Program-made: the position numbers and the translations under genes
Part shown: piece after piece, positions 31,684-41,354 of the stretch
How the letters are laid out: each line of letters begins with the position of its first letter
How positions within the stretch are numbered: the first letter of the stretch is position 1
The notes under the pieces: model-generated
The model's input: the letters and a program-made list of their open reading frames with translations, nothing else
Told to the model about the DNA's origin: nothing
Database searches by the model: none
Source of the DNA: Methylovorus glucosotrophus
Lineage (GTDB): Bacteria; Pseudomonadota; Gammaproteobacteria; Burkholderiales; Methylophilaceae
Length of the DNA stretch: 64,000 bases
Direction of reading: 5' to 3'
NCBI RefSeq assembly: GCF_009858335.1
Contig: NZ_VMSE01000002.1
Location: 496,001 to 560,000, forward strand

Positions 31684-32922
31684 TTACATGTTGTTGATGA
31701 TTTCGTCGCCAAATTGAGCGCTGCCCACTTGCGTAGCGCCTTCCATTTGCGAGGAAAAGTCATGCGTGACGCGTTTGGCGCTAATCGCTTGCCCCACGCC
31801 TTTTAGCACCAGGTCGGCGGCTTCTGCCCAGCCCATGTGGCGCAGCATCATCTCAGCGGAGAGGATGAGTGAGCTTGGGTTGGCGATATCCTTGCCTGCA
31901 ATCTTGGGGGCAGTGCCGTGTGTTGCCTCAAACATGGCCACGGTATCCGACAGATTGGCGCCTGGCGCAATGCCAATACCACCTACCTGCGCGGCCAGCG
32001 CATCGGACATGTAGTCGCCGTTCAGATTCAGGGTGGCTACCACGTCATAGTCCTGCGGATGCAGCAGGATTTCCTGCAGGAAGGCATCGGCAATGCAATC
32101 CTTGATGATGATGCCATTTGGCAGCTTGCACCATGGGCCGCCATCAATCTCCACCGCGCCAAACTCTTCCTTGGCAACTTCATAGCCCCAGGTCTTGAAT
32201 CCTCCTTCGGTGAATTTCATGATGTTGCCTTTGTGGGCAATGGTCACCGATTTGCGGTTGTTGTCGATCGCATATTGAATAGCCTTGCGAACCAGGCGCT
32301 TGCTGCCATCCACCGATACTGGCTTGATGCCGATGGAAGAGGTTTCGGGGAAACGGATTTTCTTGCGCACGCCCATGTCGGAAAGGAAGTCGATGACTTT
32401 CTTGACTTCATCGGTCCCTGCCGCCCACTCGATACCAGCATAAATGTCTTCGGTGTTTTCACGGAAAATCACCATGTCGGTTTTTTCCGGGTGTTTAACC
32501 GGGCTGGGCACGCCAGTGAAGTACTGTACCGGGCGCAGACAGACATACAGATCCAGTTCCTGACGCAGGGTCACATTCAGCGAGCGGATGCCACCGCCTA
32601 CTGGCGTTGTCAGCGGGCCCTTGATCGAGATCACATAGTCGCGCACGGCTTTCATGGTTTCTTCAGGCAGCCAGGTATTGTCTCCATATACCTTGGTGGC
32701 CTTTTCACCAGCGTACACTTCCATCCAGGCAATCTGGCGCTTGCCGCTGTAGGCCTTATTTACCGCAGCATCCACAACCTTGATCATGGGGGGCGTGATG
32801 TCAACGCCAATGCCATCGCCCTCAATAAATGGGATAATCGGCTGATCGGGAACGTTGAGAGAGTTATCTGCGTTTACGGTGATTTTTTCGCCAAAGCCAG
32901 GCACAACGATTTTTGTAGACAT
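31684..32922 (-). CDS. icd: Isocitrate dehydrogenase, NADP-dependent
   Basis: Icd oxidatively decarboxylates isocitrate to 2-oxoglutarate. The 412-residue protein is the E. coli-type homodimeric enzyme, with [10 protein letters not shown] near residues 31-40, the active-site [13 protein letters not shown] segment holding the serine that is phosphorylated in E. coli, and [17 protein letters not shown] near the C-terminus. The start is 22 bases from the divergent rluE, so promoters must overlap the neighbouring coding regions. Confidence 0.96.
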   Translation of the reverse strand: MSTKIVVPGFGEKITVNADNSLNVPDQPIIPFIEGDGIGVDITPPMIKVVDAAVNKAYSGKRQIAWMEVYAGEKATKVYGDNTWLPEETMKAVRDYVISIKGPLTTPVGGGIRSLNVTLRQELDLYVCLRPVQYFTGVPSPVKHPEKTDMVIFRENTEDIYAGIEWAAGTDEVKKVIDFLSDMGVRKKIRFPETSSIGIKPVSVDGSKRLVRKAIQYAIDNNRKSVTIAHKGNIMKFTEGGFKTWGYEVAKEEFGAVEIDGGPWCKLPNGIIIKDCIADAFLQEILLHPQDYDVVATLNLNGDYMSDALAAQVGGIGIAPGANLSDTVAMFEATHGTAPKIAGKDIANPSSLILSAEMMLRHMGWAEAADLVLKGVGQAISAKRVTHDFSSQMEGATQVGSAQFGDEIINNM

Positions 32923-32944
32923 TGAGTAGATCCCTAGAAATTAA

Positions 32945-33481
32945 ATGCTTATTCTGTTCAACAAGCCTTTTGGCGTAGTTTGCCAGTTCAGCGCGCATGA
33001 AAATCATCCCACGCTCAAGGATTACATCGCGATGCCGGATGTATATGCAGCGGGGAGACTAGATACGGACAGCGAAGGTTTGCTCATTTTAACCGATGAC
33101 GGCCGCTTGCAACACAGGATTGCGCACCCCAAGCATAAAGAAATCAAGATATATTGGGCTCAGGTGGAAGGTGCGCCGGACGATGAAGCACTCTCGCCGC
33201 TGCGCCGTGGTGTCGATTTGGGCGATTTTGTGACTCAGCCTGCACAGGTGAAGATTATTGCCGAGCCTGCCCATCTATGGGCACGGGTTCCGCCCATCCG
33301 CGAGCGCAAAGCCATTCCCACCACCTGGCTGGAAATCCGCATCAGTGAGGGCAAGAATCGCCAGGTAAGGCGCATGACGGCCAAGATCGGCTTTCCTACC
33401 CTCCGGTTGATACGCTATGCGATAGGCGCACATACCCTGGCCGGGTTGCAACCTGGCGAGTTTAAGATACTGGCGACCTGA
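32945..33481 (+). CDS. rluE: 23S rRNA pseudouridine synthase E
   Basis: The 178-residue protein matches the catalytic part of RluE, which makes pseudouridine 2457 in 23S rRNA. The RsuA-family motif AAGRLDTDSEGLLILT holds catalytic Asp40. PPIRERK and EGKNRQVRRMTA are also family-typical. There is no N-terminal S4 domain, and no Shine-Dalgarno site is evident in the short gap to icd, so translation initiation may be weak. Confidence 0.9.
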   Translation: MLILFNKPFGVVCQFSAHENHPTLKDYIAMPDVYAAGRLDTDSEGLLILTDDGRLQHRIAHPKHKEIKIYWAQVEGAPDDEALSPLRRGVDLGDFVTQPAQVKIIAEPAHLWARVPPIRERKAIPTTWLEIRISEGKNRQVRRMTAKIGFPTLRLIRYAIGAHTLAGLQPGEFKILAT

Positions 33482-33569
33482 TGGTTTTGTGTCAGCCAGC
33501 CGGTTGCCAGAAAAGCTATCTCTGATGGATGTCGTTTTTTAATTAACCCGCTTTTTATGAGGATTACGC

Positions 33570-34277
33570 ATGAAGCCCGTCATCATTTTTCGTCACGCTG
33601 CGGTTGAAGGTCCCGGATTTCTTGCGCAGTTTCTGGATGCGCACCAGATCCCCTGGCAATTATTGAAGATTGATCAGGGTGAAAACTTGCCCACATCGAT
33701 TGCCGACTACAGTGGCGTGGTCTTGATGGGTGGCCCCATGAGTGTGCATGATGATCTGCCATGGATAGCGCCTGTGCTGGGCCTTATCCGTGAAGCGTAT
33801 GCACTGGATATCCCGCTGCTGGGGCACTGTCTGGGCGGCCAGCTGATCAGTCAGGCACTCGGCGGTCAGGTAACGCTGAACCCGATCAAGGAAATCGGCT
33901 GGGGCGAGGTGTCACCAACGGCTGCGCCGGAAGCAAAAGCCTGGTTTGGTGATCAAGCCCATTTTCTGGCATTCCACTGGCATGGTGAAACCTTTGCGCC
34001 GCCACCGTCGGCGACTCCATTGCTGGTCAGCCCGTATTGTGAGAATCAGGCTTATGCCATCGGCAAGCACCTGGCCTTGCAATGCCATATTGAAATGACC
34101 GAGCAAATGGTGCTGGACTGGTGCCGTGTCGGAGCGGATGAAATCCAGGCCGCTGCGGCCAGCCCTGGTGTGCAACAGGTCGCCGATATCACGGCGGCGC
34201 TAAGTGCAAATGTGGCGGTGCTGCAGAAAACGGCAGAGCGCGTCTACACGCAATGGATTCGCGGACTCAAGGCTTGA
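33570..34277 (+). CDS. Class I glutamine amidotransferase-like protein
   Basis: The 235-residue protein has the class I glutaminase fold: GGPMS near 54-58, nucleophile Cys87 in GHCLGGQ and His173/Glu175 in CHIEMTE, so the triad is intact. It resembles stand-alone GMP-synthase-like amidotransferases. The ammonia acceptor is unknown, because the protein has no synthase domain and its neighbours do not suggest one. An ATGAGGA segment gives a ribosome site before the ATG. Confidence 0.85.
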   Translation: MKPVIIFRHAAVEGPGFLAQFLDAHQIPWQLLKIDQGENLPTSIADYSGVVLMGGPMSVHDDLPWIAPVLGLIREAYALDIPLLGHCLGGQLISQALGGQVTLNPIKEIGWGEVSPTAAPEAKAWFGDQAHFLAFHWHGETFAPPPSATPLLVSPYCENQAYAIGKHLALQCHIEMTEQMVLDWCRVGADEIQAAAASPGVQQVADITAALSANVAVLQKTAERVYTQWIRGLKA

Positions 34278-34346
34278 GGCGCGGCATGCCAGTCTGGCGC
34301 TTATGGTAAACTTCAGCCTTTTCAGGCTTATACGCAAGAGAATCTC

Positions 34347-35432
34347 ATGTCCGGCAATACACTAGGCACACTTTTTACACTTACCTCCTTCGGTGAGTCT
34401 CACGGCCCCGCCATTGGCGGTGTGGTAGACGGGTGTCCGCCGGGCATGGCCCTCAGCGAGGCTGATCTGCAAGTGGAGCTGGACCGGCGCAAACCCGGTA
34501 CCTCGCGCCATGTCACGCAGCGCAAGGAGCCGGATACGGTTGAAATCCTGTCTGGTGTGTTTGAAGGTAAAACCACCGGCGCGCCGATAGGCTTCATTAT
34601 TCGCAATCAGGATCAACGCAGCCAGGATTACGGCAAGATCGCCGAGACATTCCGCCCCGGCCATGCTGATTACACCTACTGGCAGAAATACGGCATCCGC
34701 GATTACCGCGGTGGTGGCCGCTCCAGTGCCCGCGAAACGGCAGTGCGTGTGGCGGCAGGCGCCATTGCCAAGAAGTGGTTGAAAGAGCGTTACGGCGTCA
34801 CCATTCAGGGTTATATGAGCCAGCTGGGTGAGCTGACCATTCCCTTCGAGACCTTTGATGCTGTCGCAGAAAACCCCTTCTTTGCGCCCAATCGCACCAT
34901 CTTGCCTGAGCTTGAGGCTTATCTGGACAAGATTCGCGCCGAGCGTGACTCCGTGGGGGCCCGCATTTCCGTGGTGGCCCGTGGCGTGCCAGTTGGCTGG
35001 GGCGAGCCGGTCTACGATCGTCTGGATGCCGAGCTGGCATACGCCATGATGAGCATCAATGCCGTCAAGGGCGTTGAGGTCGGCGCAGGTTTTGCCAGCG
35101 TGGCGCAGCGTGGCTCGGAACATAGCGACGAGCTGACGGCGCATGGTTTTGCCACCAATCATGCCGGCGGCATACTCGGCGGTATTTCGAGCGGGCAGGA
35201 TATTGAAGTCCACCTCGCGCTCAAGCCAACGTCCAGCATTCCCCAGGAGCGCCGCTCCATCGACAAGCAGGGCGACGAACTCACCATGCAGACGACTGGT
35301 CGCCATGACCCCTGTGTCGGTGTGCGTGCGACGCCCATTGCCGAGGCCATGATGGCGCTGGTGCTCATTGATCACGCCTTGCGTCATCGTGCGCAATGCG
35401 GCGATGTTGTGACCCCCACACCACATATCTGA
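34347..35432 (+). CDS. aroC: Chorismate synthase
   Basis: AroC converts EPSP to chorismate with reduced FMN, the last step of the shikimate pathway. The 361-residue protein has all three signatures: [18 protein letters not shown] near 13-30, the [10 protein letters not shown] and [11 protein letters not shown] segments near 100-134, and [17 protein letters not shown] near the C-terminus. Length is usual. Probably its own unit with the MFS gene 31 bases downstream. Confidence 0.97.
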   Translation: MSGNTLGTLFTLTSFGESHGPAIGGVVDGCPPGMALSEADLQVELDRRKPGTSRHVTQRKEPDTVEILSGVFEGKTTGAPIGFIIRNQDQRSQDYGKIAETFRPGHADYTYWQKYGIRDYRGGGRSSARETAVRVAAGAIAKKWLKERYGVTIQGYMSQLGELTIPFETFDAVAENPFFAPNRTILPELEAYLDKIRAERDSVGARISVVARGVPVGWGEPVYDRLDAELAYAMMSINAVKGVEVGAGFASVAQRGSEHSDELTAHGFATNHAGGILGGISSGQDIEVHLALKPTSSIPQERRSIDKQGDELTMQTTGRHDPCVGVRATPIAEAMMALVLIDHALRHRAQCGDVVTPTPHI

Positions 35433-35463
35433 TTTTCTCTGAATAAAACCGCAGACGTCCGGT

Positions 35464-36609
35464 ATGCATAAGTCTCTCTACTGGCGTCTGTCTGGTTTTT
35501 ATCTTGCCTATTTTGGCTTCGTCGGCGCCTTTACGCCGTTCTGGAGTCTCTACCTGAAATCCCTCGCCTTCAGCGCTTTCCAGATCGCGATTCTCATGTC
35601 GCTGTTTCAGGTGGCGCGCATATTCTCGCCCAGTTTGTGGGGCTGGCTGGCCGATCATCTGGGCCATCGCGTCCGTATCATCCAATGGCTGGCGGGCTTG
35701 AGCCTGCTGGCATATGCCGGTGTCTTCTTCGGGACCTCATTTGCCTGGCTGTTTGCGGTGATGCTGGCGTTGAGTTTTTTCTGGAGTGCTTCCTTGCCAT
35801 TGATTGAGGCAGTCACGCTCGGGCATCTGGGGGATAGGTTTGATCGGTATGGCCGCATCCGCCTGTGGGGGTCGATCGGATTTATTGCCGCCGTCATTGG
35901 CCTCGGTTACCTGCTGGATTTCAGTGATATCCGGGCGCTGCTGTGGGTGGTGCTGGGTTTGCTGGTCGGGGTGTTTCTGTTTTCACTCAAGCTGAATGAT
36001 CCCGCCGTACTTCGGCACCATGATGATGCCGGATCACTCTGGGCGATTATTCGCCGGCGCGAAGTGATCGCGCTGATGGTCGCCTGTTTCACCATGTCGG
36101 CGGCGCATGGTGTGTATTACACCTTTTACTCGATCTATCTGGTGGCGCATGGTTATAGCGCCACCCATGTCGGCTGGTTATGGGGGCTGGGCGTGGTGTG
36201 CGAGATTCTGATTTTTCTTGGCATGCCGCGGCTGACTGCCATGTTCGGCTTGCGCCGCATCATGATGGGCAGCCTGGTCCTGGCCTTTGTACGATTCAGT
36301 GTGATTGGCTGGGCGGTGGATAGCTGGGTGCTGATTCTGCTGGCGCAGACCCTGCATGCGGCAACCTTCGGCTCTTATCACGCCGCCGCCGTGGCGCTGA
36401 CCCATCAATACTTCAAGGGCCGTCATCAGTCCAAAGGGCAGGGACTGTATACCAGCGTCTCTTATGGCATGGGCGGCACGGCAGGAGCGATTGCCAGTGG
36501 TTATGCCTGGGATACGCTGGGTCCCAGCTGGACATTTACCCTCTCGGCCAGTTGCGCTATGCTGGGCTGCCTGTTATTTGCCTGGCTGATGCCCAAGAAA
36601 AACCACTGA
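35464..36609 (+). CDS. MFS transporter, HcaT/LacY-like family
   Basis: The 381-residue protein has twelve predicted membrane segments in two halves. The N-terminal YLAYFGFVGAFTPFWSLYLKSL and the loop WLADHLGHR are typical of the MFS_1_like group that includes phenylpropionate carriers (HcaT). The substrate is not predictable and no aromatic catabolism genes lie nearby. A periplasmic protease gene follows after 22 bases and may be cotranscribed. Confidence 0.85.
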   Translation: MHKSLYWRLSGFYLAYFGFVGAFTPFWSLYLKSLAFSAFQIAILMSLFQVARIFSPSLWGWLADHLGHRVRIIQWLAGLSLLAYAGVFFGTSFAWLFAVMLALSFFWSASLPLIEAVTLGHLGDRFDRYGRIRLWGSIGFIAAVIGLGYLLDFSDIRALLWVVLGLLVGVFLFSLKLNDPAVLRHHDDAGSLWAIIRRREVIALMVACFTMSAAHGVYYTFYSIYLVAHGYSATHVGWLWGLGVVCEILIFLGMPRLTAMFGLRRIMMGSLVLAFVRFSVIGWAVDSWVLILLAQTLHAATFGSYHAAAVALTHQYFKGRHQSKGQGLYTSVSYGMGGTAGAIASGYAWDTLGPSWTFTLSASCAMLGCLLFAWLMPKKNH

Positions 36610-36631
36610 GTCCTCTCTGAAGGAGACCCGC

Positions 36632-37276
36632 ATGCCGCGGCTGTTCACTCTTGCTTTGCTCTGCCTGTGGCCGTTTGCCGTGCATGCGGATACCGATATC
36701 AATGTGGTGGCCCTGTTTAACAACAAGGCGATGCTGATTATCAACAAGGGTAAGCCGCAGACTCTTTCTGTGGGCCAGGTCTCGCGTGAAGGCGTCAAGT
36801 TGGTGGCGGCCGATACCAGCCGGGCGGTGCTTGAGGTGGACGGCAAGCGGCGTGAACTAGGGATGGGGCAGGCCGCTACTGTGGCGGGAAATCAGGCCAC
36901 CGGCCCTGCCAGTGTCACTCTTTATGCCGATGGAGCCGGGCACTTTGTGACGGATGGCATGGTGAATGGCCGCGAGCTCCGATTTCTGGTTGATACCGGG
37001 GCTACATTGATCGCCATGAACAGTGGTGATGCGGTGTATGCAGGCATTGATTACAAAAAGGGAGTTCGCATTCCTATCCATACTGCCTCGGGGGAGGAGG
37101 TGGGGTACCGCGTGGTGATCAATACGCTGAAGCTGGGAAACGTGATCCTGAATCAGGTCGATTGTGTGGTGCTGGAGGGTGGTTCGCCCGCGATGGTATT
37201 GTTGGGCATGAGTGCGCTGAACCGCATGGAAATGCGGCGCGACGGTATCACCATGACGTTGACCAAAAAATACTGA
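36632..37276 (+). CDS. Exported retropepsin-like aspartic protease
   Basis: The 214-residue protein has a signal peptide (to about residue 19, VHA), an N-terminal domain rich in short strands (about 20-95) and a clan AA retropepsin domain with LVDTGAT at 119-125, where Asp121 is catalytic, and LLGMSALNRM near the C-terminus. Such single-domain proteases act as dimers. AAGGAG precedes the ATG. The physiological target is unknown. Confidence 0.82.
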   Translation: MPRLFTLALLCLWPFAVHADTDINVVALFNNKAMLIINKGKPQTLSVGQVSREGVKLVAADTSRAVLEVDGKRRELGMGQAATVAGNQATGPASVTLYADGAGHFVTDGMVNGRELRFLVDTGATLIAMNSGDAVYAGIDYKKGVRIPIHTASGEEVGYRVVINTLKLGNVILNQVDCVVLEGGSPAMVLLGMSALNRMEMRRDGITMTLTKKY

Positions 37277-37305
37277 CCTTGCGATTTTTGCTGGGTTTCG
37301 GCAAC

Positions 37306-37337
37306 AAAAAAGCGCATCTGGTGGGATGCGCTTTTTT
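37306..37337. terminator. Bidirectional terminator between the protease and folE2
   Basis: A stem of seven GC-rich pairs (GCGCATC with its complement) extended by six A-T pairs at the base, with a six-base loop. Serves the protease gene on plus and folE2 on minus. Confidence 0.9.
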
Positions 37338-37367
37338 ATTTTCAGCTCGCTACAAGGCTTGCCAGCG

Positions 37368-38174
37368 TTAAGCCTGGATACGTTTATCCCGCTCGATCAA
37401 GGCATAGGCCGAGTGATTGTGAATGGACTCGAAATTCTCAGATTCCACCACGTATTTCACAATGCGCTTTTCCACATTCAGTTGGGCTGCTACATCGCGC
37501 ACCATGTCTTCCACAAACTTGGGATTGTCATAGGCATGCTCGGTGACGTATTTTTCATCTGGACGCTTCAGCAGACCAAACAGCTCGGAGGAAGCTTGTG
37601 TTTCCACGATGCGGATCAGGTCTTCCACCCAGATGAAATCATTGATCAGGGCAGTGATGGTCACATGCGAACGCTGATTGTGCGCGCCGTAGTTGGAAAT
37701 CTTCTTGGAGCATGGGCACAGGCTGGTGACCGGGACCATGACTTTGACCGTGATATCAAATTTGCCCTTGTTGATTTCACCAATGAAGGTGACTTCATAA
37801 TCCAGCAGGCTTTGCACGCCAGAGATCGGCGCTGCCTTGTTGATGAAGTACGGGAAGGTCATTTCGACGTAACCGGACTCTGCTTCCAGCCGCTCTACCA
37901 TGGCACGCAGGATAGTCTCGAAGGACTCCACCGAAATCTCGCGCTCGTTCATGTTGAGAATCTCAACAAAGCGCGACATGTGGGTGCCCTTGAAGTTGTG
38001 CGGCAGATGCACATACATGTCAAACATGGCGACCGTATGCTGCACACCGCCAGTTTTGTCCTTGACCTTTACCGGATGGCGTATGGATTTGATCCCCACC
38101 TTGTCGATGGCGAGATGTCGCGTATCCGGCGTGTTCTGGACATCTTCAATGGCTGGTGTAACTGGCTGGTTCAT
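37368..38174 (-). CDS. folE2: GTP cyclohydrolase FolE2
   Basis: FolE2 converts GTP to dihydroneopterin triphosphate, the first step of folate and pterin synthesis, and can replace the zinc enzyme FolE1. The 268-residue protein has [20 protein letters not shown] near 52-72 and [16 protein letters not shown], where the cysteine binds the metal. The ATG at 38174 is preferred over a TTG four codons upstream. Its own good promoter is visible, with the -35 box in the end of dxs. Confidence 0.92.
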   Translation of the reverse strand: MNQPVTPAIEDVQNTPDTRHLAIDKVGIKSIRHPVKVKDKTGGVQHTVAMFDMYVHLPHNFKGTHMSRFVEILNMNEREISVESFETILRAMVERLEAESGYVEMTFPYFINKAAPISGVQSLLDYEVTFIGEINKGKFDITVKVMVPVTSLCPCSKKISNYGAHNQRSHVTITALINDFIWVEDLIRIVETQASSELFGLLKRPDEKYVTEHAYDNPKFVEDMVRDVAAQLNVEKRIVKYVVESENFESIHNHSAYALIERDKRIQA

Positions 38175-38216
38175 GGGGCGTTCCAATATCGTAAAGAGAG
38201 TGCGGTGTAATACTTG

Positions 38217-38245
38217 AGTATACTACTAGGTTAATTTTTTCTCAA
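38217..38245 (-). promoter_or_regulatory. Sigma70-like promoter of folE2
   Basis: The minus strand has TTGAGA (38240-38245), a 17-base spacer and TATACT (38217-38222). The -35 box lies inside the dxs coding end; transcription would start near 38210, giving a leader of about 36 bases. Confidence 0.7.
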
Positions 38246-40067
38246 TTGAGGCAATGATGCCTTCCGCATTGAGACCGCATTCCGCCAGCATGGTTTCATG
38301 CACACCATGATCAATGAAGGTATCCGGTAAGCCCAGGCTAAGGGTAGCCACTTGCGGATTGATCTGCTGCAATGCTTCCATCACCGCCGCGCCTGCGCCA
38401 CCGAGTAATGTGTTTTCCTCTACCGTCACCAGCAGGCTATGGCTGGCGGCCAACTCGGCAATCAGGGCCACATCCAGCGGCTTGACGAAGCGCATGTTGA
38501 CGACGGTGGCATCCAGCTTTTCACCAGCTACCAGCGCGGGTGTCAGCATGCTGCCAAAGGCCAGTATGGCAACGTTCTTGCCATGGCGGCGCACTTCGCC
38601 CTTGCCGATGGGCAGGGCTGTCATGACCTTTTCAATGACGGCACCAGGGCCGCCACCGCGAGGGTAGCGCACCGCGCTGGGGCCATCATGCTGATAGGCG
38701 GTATACAGCATCTGGCGGCATTCATTTTCATCCGACGGCGTCAGGATCAGCATGTTGGGGATGCAGCGCATAAAGCTCAAATCAAAGCTGCCCGCATGGG
38801 TCGGGCCATCGGCACCCACCAGGCCAGCGCGATCAATTGCAAACACGACAGGCAGGTTTTGCAATGCAATATCGTGAATAAGTTGATCGTACGCGCGCTG
38901 TAAAAATGTCGAGTAAATGGCGACCACCGGCTTCATGCCATCGCAGGCCATACCCGCGGCAAAGGTGAGGGCATGCTGCTCGGCAATGCCCACATCAAAA
39001 AAGCGCTTGGGGAATTTCTCGGCAAAGGCATTCAGGCCAGATCCATCGCACATGGCCGGGGTAATACCGATCAGGCGCTCGTCTTGTTCTGCCATGTCGA
39101 CCAGCCAGTCGCTGAATACCTGGGTGTAGGTTTTTTTGCTGCTGGTGGCAACAGAGCAGCCATTGCTCGGATCGAATTTTCCCACGCCATGGTATTTGCC
39201 GGGATTATCCTCGGCAGGCGCATAGCCATGGCCTTTTTGCGTGACGATGTGGAGAAATTGCGGGCCCTTGAGCTTGCGGATATTTTTCAGCGTGGTAATC
39301 AGGGTTTCAATATCGTGGCCGTCAATCGGGCCGATATAGTTAAACCCGAACTCTTCAAACAGTGTGCCTGGCGTGACCATGCCCTTGACGTGCTCTTCCG
39401 CACGCTTGGCAAATTCCAGCATGGGTGGCACCACGCCCAGCACCTTCTCGCCGGAGCGGCGCATGGACGCATAAAAGCGGCCGGAAAGCAGCTTGGCCAG
39501 ATAGTTGTGCAGGGCGCCCACATTCGGCGAAATCGACATGTCATTGTCGTTGAGAATCACTAGCAGGTTGGCATCCATCGCCCCTGCGTTGTTGAGCGCC
39601 TCAAAGGCCATACCGGCGGTCATGGCACCGTCACCGATGATGGCAACCGCGCGGCGCTCTGAACCCTGCTGCTGGGCGGCAATCGCCATGCCCAGTGCGG
39701 CGGAGATCGAGGTGCTGGAGTGCCCCGTGCCAAAGGTATCGTATGGGCTTTCGTTGCGACGCGGGAATCCGGCGATGCCATTCGGCATGCGCAGATCGGC
39801 CATGCCATCGCGGCGTCCGGTCAGAATCTTGTGCGGGTAGGTCTGGTGGCCGACATCCCACACCAGCCGGTCTTCCGGGGTATTGAATACATAGTGCAGG
39901 GCGATGGTCAGCTCAACCACGCCCAGGTTGGATGAAAGATGGCCGCCCGTGCGCGCCACGCTATCAATCACAAAGGTGCGCAGTTCCTGGGCCAGCTCGG
40001 GAAGCTGCTTGCGATCAAGTAATCGTAGCTGTTCCGGCGATTGGATAGTGTCGAGTAATGGATACAT
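38226..40067 (-). CDS. dxs: 1-deoxy-D-xylulose-5-phosphate synthase
   Basis: Dxs condenses pyruvate and glyceraldehyde-3-phosphate to DXP, feeding isoprenoids and pyridoxal phosphate. The 613-residue thiamine diphosphate enzyme has [16 protein letters not shown] near 150-165, the transketolase central and C-terminal domains, and [15 protein letters not shown]. The frame runs upstream to 40361, but the ATG at 40067, immediately after the ispA stop, gives the family-like MYPLLDTI start. Confidence 0.96.
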   Translation of the reverse strand: MYPLLDTIQSPEQLRLLDRKQLPELAQELRTFVIDSVARTGGHLSSNLGVVELTIALHYVFNTPEDRLVWDVGHQTYPHKILTGRRDGMADLRMPNGIAGFPRRNESPYDTFGTGHSSTSISAALGMAIAAQQQGSERRAVAIIGDGAMTAGMAFEALNNAGAMDANLLVILNDNDMSISPNVGALHNYLAKLLSGRFYASMRRSGEKVLGVVPPMLEFAKRAEEHVKGMVTPGTLFEEFGFNYIGPIDGHDIETLITTLKNIRKLKGPQFLHIVTQKGHGYAPAEDNPGKYHGVGKFDPSNGCSVATSSKKTYTQVFSDWLVDMAEQDERLIGITPAMCDGSGLNAFAEKFPKRFFDVGIAEQHALTFAAGMACDGMKPVVAIYSTFLQRAYDQLIHDIALQNLPVVFAIDRAGLVGADGPTHAGSFDLSFMRCIPNMLILTPSDENECRQMLYTAYQHDGPSAVRYPRGGGPGAVIEKVMTALPIGKGEVRRHGKNVAILAFGSMLTPALVAGEKLDATVVNMRFVKPLDVALIAELAASHSLLVTVEENTLLGGAGAAVMEALQQINPQVATLSLGLPDTFIDHGVHETMLAECGLNAEGIIASIEKKLT

Positions 40068-40068
40068 A

Positions 40069-40956
40069 TCAGAAGCTGCGTTGCGTAATGAATTTAGCCA
40101 GCTGCTGCAGGCGTAAGGCGGAATCCCCGTAAGCGGCCAATGGGGCCAGGGCTTCGTCGTAAAGTTCTTGCGCCAGCTGCTTTGCCCGCTCCAGACCGAG
40201 GATGGTGACATAGGTCGGCTTGTTGCTGTCGGCGTCCTTGCCAGCGGTTTTGCCCAGCGTGGTGGTGTCGGCTTCGCTATCGAGAATGTCGTCCACCACC
40301 TGGAAGGCGAGGCCGATCGCCTGGGCATAGTGGTCGACGGCTTTGACGCGGTCGGCATCAACCGTATCCGCGCTCTCGGCGCCCAGCAGGGCGGCCGCGC
40401 GAATCAGCGCACCGGTTTTGTGGATGTGCATCTGTTCCAGTTCGGTCTGCGTCAGGTCGAGGCCCACGCTGGCAAGGTCAATTGCCTGCCCACCGGCCAT
40501 GCCGCGGGAGCCGCTCGCCACCGCCAGAATATGCACCATATGCAATTGGCGTGCTGCATCACGAAGCAGCCCCGGCTCCGCCAGCACTTTGAAGGCCAGC
40601 GTTTGCAGGGCATCACCGACCAGAAGTGCGGTGGCGTCGTCGTATTGTTTATGACAGGAGGGTTTGCCGCGGCGCAGATCGTCATCGTCCATGCAGGGCA
40701 TGTCGTCATGCACCAGGGAATAAGCGTGTATCAGCTCTACCGCAGCGGCTGATTGTTCCACCGCCGAAATCGGCGCCTGACAGAACTCCCCCGCAGCGTG
40801 GGCGAGCAGGGCGCGAACGCGCTTGCCTCCGCCCAGCACAGCATAGCGCATCGCCCCATGCAGGCGCGATGGTATGATATTTGCAGCAGGTAATATGTCG
40901 TCCAGCACCCGCTCCATGCGGGTCTGGATATCCAGCGACCATGCGTTGAAATCCAT
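40069..40956 (-). CDS. ispA: Farnesyl diphosphate synthase
   Basis: IspA makes farnesyl diphosphate from isopentenyl and dimethylallyl diphosphate. The 295-residue prenyltransferase has the first aspartate-rich motif [10 protein letters not shown] near 82-91 and the second DDILD near 221-225, the two Mg-binding sites. It is in the xseB-ispA-dxs operon: the xseB stop overlaps its ATG and dxs starts two bases after it ends. Confidence 0.95.
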   Translation of the reverse strand: MDFNAWSLDIQTRMERVLDDILPAANIIPSRLHGAMRYAVLGGGKRVRALLAHAAGEFCQAPISAVEQSAAAVELIHAYSLVHDDMPCMDDDDLRRGKPSCHKQYDDATALLVGDALQTLAFKVLAEPGLLRDAARQLHMVHILAVASGSRGMAGGQAIDLASVGLDLTQTELEQMHIHKTGALIRAAALLGAESADTVDADRVKAVDHYAQAIGLAFQVVDDILDSEADTTTLGKTAGKDADSNKPTYVTILGLERAKQLAQELYDEALAPLAAYGDSALRLQQLAKFITQRSF

Positions 40957-41189
40957 TATTGTTGATCGCTAAAAGATTTGAGTTGGTGGGTATCGTTCAG
41001 TATCTGAACTTGTTGATCGACATCGGCCAAGGTCTGCTGGCAGAATTTCAATAACTCGGCCCCGCGTTTGTAGGCGGCCAGCGAGAGCTCCAGCGGTAGC
41101 TGGTTGGTCTCCATCTGCTGAACCAGTGCTTCGAGTTCGCTCACAGCACTTTCGTAAGTGAGTGGCGCATCGGCAATTTTTTTGCTCAT
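40956..41189 (-). CDS. xseB: Exodeoxyribonuclease VII small subunit
   Basis: The 77-residue all-helical protein is the small subunit of exonuclease VII, which degrades single-stranded DNA. Typical features are SELEALVQQMETNQLPLELS and YKRGAELLKFCQ. xseA is not in the window. It heads the operon with ispA and dxs, the standard arrangement in Proteobacteria. Confidence 0.93.
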   Translation of the reverse strand: MSKKIADAPLTYESAVSELEALVQQMETNQLPLELSLAAYKRGAELLKFCQQTLADVDQQVQILNDTHQLKSFSDQQ

Positions 41190-41268
41190 GACATTGATTA
41201 TTCTGGGGCGTGCGTCTGTAAAATGAAGGCCGCGAGGCGATAACGAGTATGCATTTCTAGCCTGAATT

Positions 41269-41286
41269 ATATAGTTTACGCTATAT
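41269..41286. promoter_or_regulatory. Short inverted repeat between xseB and the PilZ-like gene
   Basis: ATATAG (41269-41274) and its complement CTATAT (41281-41286) flank a six-base spacer in the divergent intergenic region. It could be an operator or part of a promoter. A 6-bp AT-rich repeat can also arise by chance. Confidence 0.25.
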
Positions 41287-41354
41287 CTTTGTCAGGGCTA
41301 AATGCAGGGTCGGGAATAACAATACAACAGGGAGCAGCGCAGGCTGCAATAACG

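Noticed and set aside
34362..35426. Minus-strand open frame of 354 codons
   Set aside because: Fully antisense to aroC, which has all chorismate synthase signatures.
41269..41286. Treating the ATATAG/CTATAT repeat as a firm operator
   Set aside because: Only six AT-rich base pairs; kept as a low-confidence feature only.
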